A stretch of DNA of 64,000 bases from Strigamia acuminata (lineage: Eukaryota > Arthropoda > Chilopoda > Geophilomorpha > Linotaeniidae). Under the pieces are notes generated by a model. It worked only from the letters and a program-made list of their open reading frames with translations. It had not been told where the DNA came from and did no database searches. The stretch is taken from positions 14,388,491 to 14,452,490 of the forward strand of contig OX442317.1 of assembly GCA_949358305.1 (NCBI GenBank), read 5' to 3'. A program made the translations under genes and the position numbers. Of this stretch, positions 8,660 to 18,600 are shown piece after piece. The stretch's first letter is position 1; the number at the start of each line of letters is the position of its first letter.

Positions 8660-11600
8660 TTTGGAATTTTTGGGTGAATAACAGCCTGAACCGTGTATTT
8701 CAAATTCCCACTCTTTACTTATGCTAGGTGTCAAAAAACCATATTTTTGAACTTGGACCTTTTATCCTTTGAAACAAATACTGATAACTTTTTTACCAGA
8801 TCTGAACTCAACTACTTCTAAAAGCTAGGTGTCGGAACTCATGTCCGAACTTGGACCTTTTCTACTCTAATGACTAGGCGTCGGCTTCCTTGGCCGAACT
8901 TGGACCTTTGCTAAATCTTTCAGACAACCCCTGGTAGCTATGGACCAGATTAGGGCTCAATTACTTCTGAAAGCTAGGTGTCGGTACTCTTAGACCGAGC
9001 TTGGACCTTCTCTAATTCACGAGGAATGAAAAAATGCAGTGACTCGAATCCAACTATTCGACCTGCAGATGAATTTCAAGTATTCAAACCCACTATACGA
9101 TCACGGCCTCATTTCCGTGCTTCCGGAGAGCTTCCGTGAAAGCAATTGGAAACAATCTTGTTGCACCTGTTGACCAGGGTTCGAGTTCATGCCAATTTTT
9201 TGTCTTTTCCGGTGAATATCTACTAAGGGTGTTATTTCCTCTCAAATGACTATGTGACTCTCTCTCTCTTATCTGACCATACAAAATGTCTATTGGAAAA
9301 TTGGAAAGTTAGTCATAAGTACTATAGCAAGTCTCCTTATGTTAACCAAATTTCCCTCTTTGTTTTATTGATTGATTCCTTGTGAATCTTTCAAACTACT
9401 GTATGATTGTATTTTTTAGGCTCTTCTCTCAATTCACTCTACCCAATGTCCTATAAAGGTTGACTTTCCCCTCCTCTCAGGAGGTCTTCCCGGCAAACAG
9501 AAAAGGAAGTGAAGAAACCTGAATCTCAAACAATCTGTATGTTATGACATCAGCTGAGTTAAAAAAAAGGAAACTGATTTACCTAATTCTTAATTAACAC
9601 CTATATCAGCCTTTGTGAAGTTACAAAGAAAATGGACAATTAACCACCTTTTTTATATCTCTTCGCCTTTGCTAAGTTAATAGGGTGTTACTGAACAGAA
9701 AACGCGCAGATTTCTGCACTCTAATCATTATTCAAGAAAGTGAAGGATTAAAAGTCACGGAAAAAATTCTCCTGTTCTTTGTATCCGGACAGCTATTCTT
9801 TTGAGACCTGTGCAATATTTTAGTATGAAAGATAGTCAAACAAAACCGTCTGTGTTTCAACCGTCTGCGAATTGAGCATGAAATCTCACAATTATCCTTG
9901 TGATAACTGAGAAGATTTCCTAAGTGTCAAACCTACAATTGATGATTGCATCAGTGAAGTTGATCAGCAACAGAGCAGTTGTTTTTCTGACAAAGAGCCT
10001 GCCATTGTCCGTGGTAAGAGGTGAAATAGATGCAATTCTAACTTAACTCAAGACTATTGAAGTTAACTGCATGTTATTTTCTTATTCAAGTTATTGAGTG
10101 TTATGGGTAGACATTATTTGACTGTAAGAGTTAAGTGTTTAGTTTATTGAAAAGATGTCGACAAATGGGATTACTTTGAACGAGATCCCCATTATCTTGG
10201 AAAGCAAAATTCATTCGACCAAGATCGACCTCATCTATATGTGGAAAATCCTAGCTTTTACCTTCCTAAGAAAAAGACCTGGACAAGAGTATTCCTCCTC
10301 GACAATCTATCTTAAAATTGATTGTTTTTAGCCAAAGTTGACATATTCCTCCCTCAATTCAAACTAAAATGTATGAGCTGTAATATTTTGAGCAATGGTG
10401 TTATGAAACGTTGTACTCCGAATCCTAGTGTATATATTGCAAGGAAACTCACTTAAAATTCATCTAACTTTCATCTATCATCTGAGATGGTTCTATTAAT
10501 TGCTAGAATTCTAATTTTCTACTTTATGCTAAAAGACCGATTCAGAACAAATTTTTCTCTATGAAAACCAGGTGGACCTGTCAAACTCCATTCCCCCATT
10601 TCGCCTTTTCTAGTAGCGCTCCTAAGAGAAACTGGCTCATTCGACAGAGAATAATCTTGATTAGCAAGAACAACGGCTCTCCCAAGTCCAAACCTCTAGA
10701 TCCCAAGTTTCCTAGCCCCAAACTATCATAATCTGAGAGAGGCGAACGCATTCGGACCTCCCGTCCTGTCTGTGATCCTTTGATCCACAGCGCTTGACTG
10801 CCAAGATATATAGAAAAGGTAATTGACTATAGAAGTGGAATTAATTAGAAACTATCTTATATCCGAGCCGAGTAGGTTCCATTGGATATTTTAGACTGCT
10901 TAATTAAAAAAAACCGTATATTATCTGAGATTTACCAAAAAAGGAGATTACCTATCGCCCCAACTCTCGTCCCCTAAATATTCATTCAAAAAACTTCTGC
11001 AGTATTCTGACCTAAGTTTAAAGCGTCTTGTTGGATATTATTTCTGTTTCTGATAGCACAATCCATTACTTTCGGAAAAGTAGTTGTGAAATCGCCGGAT
11101 TTTCTGCTGTCCTCTATGGCTGCCAATGCTTTTGCCCTTAGAGTAAAATCCGTTCAAACATCTATGTAGTGTTGGCTTGTAGAAGCAACTAGTAGTTAGA
11201 AGATTAAGAACTAGCAATCATCCTTGTAAGTGTAGCTTATGAAAGAGAGTATTTAGTATTTTAAGTATGAAGACGTGTATGTGTTTGCTGATATAGCTCT
11301 TTGTACCTGGCCTATAGATACTAGCTATCTGTCAACCTTTGCAACCCAAATGCAATTGGTACATGATTCGAGCACTCAATTGTCATCCACCATTCTGCTT
11401 GTCTCAAAAACATGAGCGTTGTCTAAACATCACAAGATAAGTTTAATGAAGTGATGTGATTACTAATCTAATGATAGGGCAAAACCAATTGGAGGAACAT
11501 CACGAAAAAGCTAAGATGGGAGATTATCTATTCTATATGTGTGTGTGTGACTGAGCACCTGTTATGTATTTTTTTCTATTGAGCTAGTAAGTAATGATAT

Positions 11601-13431
11601 CTGAAGAACACTTCCTTTCAGGAACGTGAACTTCCTGAGCTGGTCTATTTTTTTTTCAACTCTAAAAGTTGATCAAAAAAAATTCTTTATGTGTAGCAAT
11701 TTTCTGTAGAGAGAGTCACGATAGTGCATGCTTCTTTGTTTCAAAAACTACTCATCTTGTTGTTTTTTCTCAAACATGTGCTTTTTTAACTTAATCACTG
11801 AAATTAACCTCTTGTTAAATTTCCTTTTGAAAAAGCTCTTGCATCTGAATGGATTCCTTCAAGAAAGTGAATCTTCTTCTTCTATTTTCTACAGCTAAAT
11901 GGAATTCGATATTCCCTAAAAAGACTAAGTTCTTTTTCTCTATTCTGTAGAAGGTGGGTGTATATGCAGCTGGTTAAACAGGATAACCGTGCACTTCTCT
12001 TACTTCCCTCAAATGGAAGCTGTAACATTTAATTATTTTCTGAAAAACAATTAACTAACTGGGATGTGAACTGTCCTCTATAACTGTGTGATTGGCCGAC
12101 TGACAGATCAAAGTCGGGAAAAATCTAATATAATCTCGGAATCGTTCACGAAAGCGCTCAGATTATAAAGAAAATTCTGTTAATTCTTTAATTAACCCCA
12201 TCCTTTCTTGACGGAACGAATTGACTAACTCTTTAATAAATCTAAATCGAAGGTAAGAAAACTTTTCGAGACGAATGACGTATCAAATTCCAAACAAACT
12301 CGACTAAACGAACGGGTAGCTAATCCTCCGGATAATCTTGAAGCAAAGAATTATGTCCTTAATCATCTTAAAGTCAACTAAATTAAAGTGTCGTCTGCAT
12401 TCCTCGAATAATTGCGTCCAAAAATCAAGAAACCTCGCATAAAAAGAAACCGAAATATCGTCGAATCGTAAAATCGAATTGAACTAACCACGAGAATCGA
12501 TGACTTGTTACGAGTTAACACTCCTTCTCAAAAGAATATCTCGAGTAAACAAAACCTCCATGCTTTTTCTAGCAAGAAACGATCTATTTATTCTCTAAAC
12601 TCGATCCTCACTTTCTAACTATTCATTGATTTCCTTAAGCTGAAATCCTCTTGGTGTATCACTATTCAAGCAATAGTCTTAGATACAGCCAGTTAAAATT
12701 CAAAAGGAATTTCCTTCTCTTTCGATCACGGGGAGCTGATCGATTACAACTCGTATACTTCATTAAAACTCTCTTAAGTTTTCTTGATGTGCCCCGTAAA
12801 TTAATTCGTTATTTTCTAAAAAAAAATAAGAATAATTTTCCTCGATGTTAAAAGAATATGGAATTCCGAAACTCGAAACCAAAACACGAAATCCTAAACT
12901 CAACTCGATCTATTCAAGGCCGCTGTTGACCTTTGCATTAAGAAAAGAATTCCCCGAATAATACTGGCGACCCAATCCATTAATGGCAGCGGTCTTCCCC
13001 CAAAGATTCATTTAATTTAAGAAACTAATCCCCACGATAACTTCTCCTTACGACTTCGCACTGAATCTTATTTTGCAAAATCAAAAAACCCTTTTTTACA
13101 AAGCGACTTGCGATCCATTCTCTCTCTGCAACTACCGGGGGGTAGAGAAAGCCACACTTAGCCTAACTTAAAGCTATCTTAAAGCAAAAACCAAATCATG
13201 ACAAACTCTGTTAAATTTCTCAAACTTAAACGAAAACTCTTTATGCTAAAAAACATGCTAAAAGTTGTTCACCAACCTTGTATTCATTCAGTGAATCCAT
13301 CTCTCGTAACCGGTGGTTGAATCCAAAAACTTACAGACTAACAGAAAAATCAAAAACTTAAAACTATTGCATAACTGAACACAAAATTCAATATAACACA
13401 AAAACAAGTCAAAAAGTCTTGATCTTCTCAA
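8025..13431 (-). other. Non-coding internal region of family 1 copy 1
   Basis: I see no gene in this 5.4-kb stretch. It holds the hairpin array at 8724-9008, short purine and pyrimidine runs, a CCTCCTctcAGGAGG hairpin near 9470-9485 and a few isolated splice-like signals. Apparent small frames either start at TTG, are frameshifted in copy 2, or match no family I know. The edge beside the 3' LTR reads, in element orientation, GGCGGGAGCGC then TGTTGC, preceded by a pyrimidine-rich stretch. Confidence 0.6.
8724..9008 (+). repeat. Array of four covarying hairpins, copy 1
   Basis: Four units (8724-8760, 8825-8858, 8874-8907, 8974-9008) share CTAGG(T/C)GTC at the left and GA(A/G)CTTGGACCT at the right. 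The centre differs in sequence but stays complementary: TCAAAAA/TTTTTGA, TCGGA/TCCGA, TCGGC/GCCGA and TCGGT/ACCGA. The outer AGGT and ACCT can also pair, except one C-A mismatch in unit 3. Spacers between units 1-2 and 3-4 are related to each other. The strand used is unknown; the inverted complement would fold equally well. Confidence 0.75.
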
Positions 13432-14025
13432 TTAAGTCTCTTTGTAATGGATTCTCATCTCGATGCTCGCTTCGTCATCTGCTCCGTCTTGAACTGAGCT
13501 TTTTTCGCGTTGTCCCGACGTTCCAACACCATATCCGTATCTCCATTGCGTTGTGTCTTCGTATGTGGCCCCCTTTGCTGTAAACTTCTTAACGGTACAT
13601 TCGAATGTTAGTTTAATCTTCAGGCCTAACGTCTTCCGATTAAGAGCGGCTATTTTCCACTTCACTAGGCGTGCAGCATGCTCAATCTTCAGCGCCTTTT
13701 CTCGATTAATTCTCTCATATTTTCTACGTCTTACCGCCAGCTTCTCAGCATTGCTCTCTTGGCGAACAGTCGTCTTTGTTTCCACTTGAAACAATTCCTT
13801 TTGCTGTACGTCCGCCATTTCTATTTTCGAATCGTCTCCATTCGAATTAGGCCCACACTTCCCTGGCTCGCATTTTGGTCCACGGCACCACTTTTTCGTA
13901 TCGCCTGTCGATTTCGACGCCAGCGATCCGAAGATAGGATTCGGGCACGGAGCATTTATTTGCCTTGTGCAAATCGCCCGATCTGAGTCGCATCGACTCT
14001 CGTCGTTATGCCTGGTCTTCAGCAT
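13432..14025 (-). CDS. Unrecognised basic 197-residue protein of family 1, copy 1
   Basis: This is the only sizeable frame of the element. The first ATG is at 14025-14023 inside the 5' LTR; an apparent 6-residue longer start would be TTG and is not used here. The frame leaves the LTR, crosses the primer-binding site (KKWCRGPKCEPGK) and ends 460 bases into the internal region. The N-terminal third is cysteine-rich (six Cys before GPNSNG) without a CCHC zinc knuckle. The middle is highly charged and probably helical (VRRRKYERINREKALKIEHA), and the tail is acidic. A second in-frame ATG in good context (ATGGCGG), past the primer site, would give 128 residues. All three copies keep it open. It occupies the position of gag, but I see no gag homology; the function is unknown. 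Confidence 0.5.
   Translation of the reverse strand: MLKTRHNDESRCDSDRAICTRQINAPCPNPIFGSLASKSTGDTKKWCRGPKCEPGKCGPNSNGDDSKIEMADVQQKELFQVETKTTVRQESNAEKLAVRRRKYERINREKALKIEHAARLVKWKIAALNRKTLGLKIKLTFECTVKKFTAKGATYEDTTQWRYGYGVGTSGQREKSSVQDGADDEASIEMRIHYKET
13881..13890 (-). other. Primer-binding site, tRNA-His-like, copy 1
   Basis: In element orientation TGGTGCCGTG begins one base after the 5' LTR. These ten bases fit the complement of a eukaryotic tRNA-His 3' end (CACGGCACCA). The match then breaks with an extra G. The identical site lies beside the 5' LTRs of copies 2 and 3. Confidence 0.65.
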
Positions 14026-15651
14026 TTTTTTGTTGTTTTGCAAGGAGATATGGAGAGAGAGAGGAGTTGACTATTCAACTTGATATTTTATTCGCAAGTG
14101 AGGAATTTAATCCTTTTAACAATGAGACGAAACGTGACACGAGATTGACAACAATTAAATATCAAGTGTCACAAAACAAGGGTTATGATTTTAAGCCTAA
14201 CATTGCAACTGAGTGAATACAAATAATCAAACTTAAATAAACTTCTCAGATCACATAGGAAGCAGCAATCCGAGATAAAAACATGTTTAAAACGAGCAAA
14301 CAACAACTTGAGTTATATAAACATTAACAAAATACAACTCCTCTGTAAATGACGTCATTTGCGAGTATGAATGCTCCATCGCGTCTTGTCATCCCTCGCA
14401 AATCGTCTACTCTCACATCGAAATTAAATCAGGAGTGAAAGTGATCAAATTACCTAAACTAATTCCTCTAATTATTCATGCAAACCTAATTTCTATTTAC
14501 ATTAGCAGATAATCGAAGAAACTTTCAACCGCACGCTTCATCCGGGTCTCAACGACTGAAAATGGCCGACCTCATGCAACGCCGTCGCTCACGATCGCCT
14601 TTTGCTGCGGATTACTTCTCTCCCGCGATCCCATGAATTACCGCTCAGGTAAGTAGGCACATATGTATTTCCTTCCAACATATTGCTTGTGTCTTTGAGC
14701 TTAAACGAGCGTTTCTTTTGGCCATTTCAGCGTCCATCACCCGAACCAAGCCGTACGATTTCCGTCTCCTCGACTTTGCAACCTCGTGAGATGTTCTTCA
14801 CCGATATAACTACAAGGTAAATAAATATTTGAATGAATAACAAGTGTAAATAAAACTTAATATCTATTTACAGCCTCGTGCAACTCCCGAACCGAATTGC
14901 ATCCGGATTCAGCCAAACTTAAGGTAAATAATTTCACGAGTATAAAGTCAAACATAAATTTAACAAGTAACGCAATTATATCTAACTTATACATTCTTTA
15001 TTTACAGTCATTCCCTCATATGAAGCAGGCCGGTGACTCCTGCCCCATTCCTCCGGATTTCGTAAACTTAAGGTGAGCAAATAATCGGTTATAAATTAAA
15101 ACATAACTTAACATTTCATGTAAACATATTTAACCAAACCAAACATCCGTTTTAATTTAAACCTTCTCTCATTTACAGTTATTCCCACATTTGAGGCAGA
15201 TTCGTGACTTCTACCCCAATCCAGCGAACCGTCTTTATTTATCCGTAAGTGATAAAACAACGCGAATGAAAAACTGTAAACCTCGATTATAATTAACCCG
15301 TATTTTCCTTTCAGACATACTCGACTCCCGAGCTTGTATCACGACCCGGGGAGTTCTTCACATTCAGATAAGCTATAGCAATTAATTTCCGATATGAACA
15401 ATTATTTAAAAGCTCGAACTCCTTTTCAGAACCTCCTAGAACTTCAACGTGATCGACAACTCGAGATTATGCCTATTCGACTTCTACTAAGTGACAACTG
15501 ATTGTCTTCTGAAAGGTAAATAAATTTAGCTAATTTATTTCTTTCTTTCTTTTCTTTTTTAGTGAAAAGTTCGGACTTATTTCAACTTTCACCATCTTTT
15601 CTTTCCTTTATATTTTGAGAAGCATTTCCTGTTTCGAACTGATTCGCAACA
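13892..15651 (-). repeat. 5' LTR of family 1 copy 1
   Basis: This 1760-bp repeat equals 6265-8024 in length and, by eye, in sequence. It contains the promoter, the start of the 197-residue frame and, on the plus strand, a second copy of the antisense intron ladder (14441-15562). Confidence 0.85.
14313..14357 (-). promoter_or_regulatory. LTR promoter: CRE palindrome plus TATA box, copy 1
   Basis: In element orientation TGACGTCA (14357-14350) is followed 31 bp later by TATATAA (14319-14313). The ATG of the element protein lies about 290 bases downstream of the TATA box. The CRE motif is palindromic and could also serve the antisense ladder, which begins on its other side. Confidence 0.55.
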
Positions 15652-18600
15652 AGTCTATTCTCCCAAATCATTTCTTGGATGTTGCTAAAACTTACATTAA
15701 AGCTTTCTACTAAGGTTTAAACACTATTTCAGAACATTCAGAGACATTGGTCTTGTGATGTTTGTGCTAAGTCAACTGTGATGAGATCAAAAGTCTATTC
15801 TCCCAAATCATTGCTTGGATGTTGCTAAAACTTACATTAAAGCTTTCTACTAAGGTTTAAACACTATTTCAAAACATTCAGAGACATTGGTCTTGTGATG
15901 TTTGTGCTAAGTCAACTGTGATGAGATCAAAAGTCTATTCTCCCAAATCATTGCTTGGATGTTGCTAAAACTTACATTGAAGCCTTCTACTAAGGTTTAA
16001 ACACTATTTCAGAACATTCAGAGACATTGGTTTGTGGTGTTTGTGCTAAGTCAACTGTGATGTCAAATGAGATCAAAAATTTATTCTTTCAAATTATTGC
16101 TTGGATGTTGCTAACACTTACATTGAAGCCTTCTACTAAGGTTTAAACACTATTTCAGAACATTTAGAGACATTGGTCTTGTGATGTTTGTGCTAAGTCA
16201 ACTGTGATGTCAAATGGGATCAAAAGTTTATTCTTCCAAATCATTGCTTGGATGTTGCTAAAACTTACATTGAAGCCTTCTACTAAGGTTTAAACACTAT
16301 TTCAGAACATTCAGAGACATTGGTCTTGTGGTGTTTGTGCTAAGTCAACTGTGATGAGATCAAAAGTCTATTTTCCCAAATCATTTCTTGGATGTTGCTA
16401 AAACTTACATTAAAGCTTTCTACTAAGGTTTAAACACTATTTCAGAACATTCAGAGACATTGGTCTTGTGATGTTTGTGCTAAGTCAACTGTGATGAGAT
16501 CAACAGTCTATTCTCCCAAATCATTGCTTGGATGTTGCTAAAACTTACATTAAAGCTTTCTACTAAGGTTTAAACACTATTTCAAAACATTCAGAGACAT
16601 TGGTCTTGTGATGTTTGTGCTAAGTCAACTGTGATGAGATCAAAAGTCTATTCTCCCAAATCATTGCTTGGATGTTGCTAAAACTTACATTGAAACCTTC
16701 TACTAAGGTTTAAACACTATTTCAGAACATTCAGAGACATTGGTTTGTGGTGTTTGTGCTAAGTCAACTGTGATGTCAAATGAGATCAAAAATTTATTCT
16801 TTCAAATTATTGCTTGGATGTTGCTAACACTTACATTGAAGCCTTCTACTAAGGTTTAAACACTATTTCTAAACATTCAGAGACATTGGTCTTGTGGTGT
16901 TTGTGCTAAGTCAACTGTGACGTCAAATGAGATCAAAAGTTTATTCTTTCAAATTATTGCTTGGATGTTGCTAAAACTTACATTGAAGCTTTCTACTAAG
17001 GTTTAAACACTATTTCAGAACATTCAGAAACATTGGTCTTGTGATGTTTGTGCTAAGTCAACTGTGATGTCAAATGGGATCAAAAGTTTATTCTTCCAAA
17101 TCATTGCTTGGATGTTGCTAAAACTTACATTGAAGCCTTCTACTAAGGTTTAAACACTATTTCAGAACATTCAGAGACATTGGTCTTGTGATGTTTGTGC
17201 TAAGTCAACTGTGATGTCAAATGAGATCAAAAGTTTATTCTTTCAAATCATTGCTTGGATGTTGCTAAAACTTACATTAAAGCTTTCTACTAAGGTTTAA
17301 ACACTATTTCAGAACATTTAGAGACATTGGTCTTGTGATGTTTGTGCTAAGTCAACTGTGATGAGATCAAAAGTCTATTCTCCAAAATCATTGCTTGGAT
17401 GTTGCTAAAACTTACATTGAAGCCTTCTACTAAGGTTTAAACACTATTTCAGAACATTCAGACACATTGGTCTTGTGGTGTTTGTGCTAAGTCAACTGTG
17501 ACGTCAAATAAGATCAAAAGTTTATTCTTTCAAATCATTGCTTGGATGTTGCTAAAACTTACATTAAAGCTTTCTACTAAGGTTTAAACACTATTTCAGA
17601 ACATTCAGAGACATTGGTCTTGTGATGTTTGTGCTAAGTCAACTGTGATGAGATCAAAAGTCTATTCTCCCAAATCATTGCTTGGATGTTGCTAAAACTT
17701 ACATTGAAGCCTTCTACTAAGGTTTAAACACTATTTCAGAACATTCAGAGACATTGGTTTGTGGTGTTTGTGCTAAGTCAACTGTGATGTCAAATGAGAT
17801 CAAAAGTTTATTCTTTCAAATTATTGCTTGGATGTTGCTAAAACTTACATTGAAGCCTTCTACTAAGGTTTAAACACTATTTCTGAACATTCAGAGACAT
17901 TGGTCTTGTGGTGTTTGTGCTAAGTCAACTGTGATGTCAAATGAGATCAAAAGTTTATTCTTTCAAATTATTGCTTGGATGTTGCTAAAACTAACATTGA
18001 AGCCTTCTACTAAGGTTTAAACACTATTTCAGAACATTCAGAGACATTGATCTTGTGGTGTTTGTGCTAAGTCAACTGTGATGAGATCAAAAGTCTATTC
18101 TCCCAAATCATTTCTTGGATGTTGCTAAAACTTACATTAAAGCTTTCTACTAAGGTTTAAACACTATTTCAGAACATTCAGAGACATTGGTCTTGTGATG
18201 TTTGTGCTAAGTCAACTGTGATGAGATCAAAAGTCTATTCTCCCAAATCATTGCTTGGATGTTGCTAAAACTTACATTGAAGCCTTCTACTAAGGTTTAA
18301 ACACTATTTCAGAACATTCAGAGACATTGGTTTGTGGTGTTTGTGCTAAGTCAACTGTGATGTCAAATGAGATCAAAAATTTATTCTTTCAAATTATTGC
18401 TTGGATGTTGCTAACACTTACATTGAAGCCTTCTACTAAGGTTTAAACACTATTTCAGAACATTCAGAGACATTGGTCTTGTGATGTTTGTGCTAAGTCA
18501 ACTGTGATGTCAAATGAGATCAAAAGTTTATTCTTTCAAATCATTGCTTGGATGTTGCTAAAACTTACATTAAAGCCTTCTACTAAGGTTTAAACACTAT

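Larger units (their letters stand above)
6265..15651 (-). mobile_element. Family 1 LTR element, copy 1 (full length, non-autonomous)
   Basis: The 9387-bp element has two 1760-bp direct terminal repeats around a 5867-bp internal region. The host satellite is cleanly interrupted, and AGTC flanks both ends (6261-6264 and 15652-15655) as a 4-bp target duplication. Minus-strand orientation is set by TG at the start of the LTR, a tRNA-His-like primer site beside the right LTR, a TATA/CRE promoter in the right LTR and the only sizeable reading frame. No pol-type frame or recognisable pol remnant is present, so mobilisation must come from elsewhere. Copy 3 is nearly identical but lies in the other orientation. 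Confidence 0.85.

Noticed and set aside
9176-9222. tRNA B-box-like GGGTTCGAGTTC followed by a T run on the plus strand
   Set aside because: The T-stem has a mismatch, and no matching acceptor stem or A box lies at the right distance; at best a relic.
9093-9284. 63-codon frame repeated in all three family 1 copies
   Set aside because: It begins at TTG, with no ATG inside, and the DNA around it is equally conserved, so identity says nothing about coding.
13553-13986. Plus-strand frames of 78 and 102 codons opposite the 197-residue protein
   Set aside because: They are shadows of the minus-strand frame and share no known motif.
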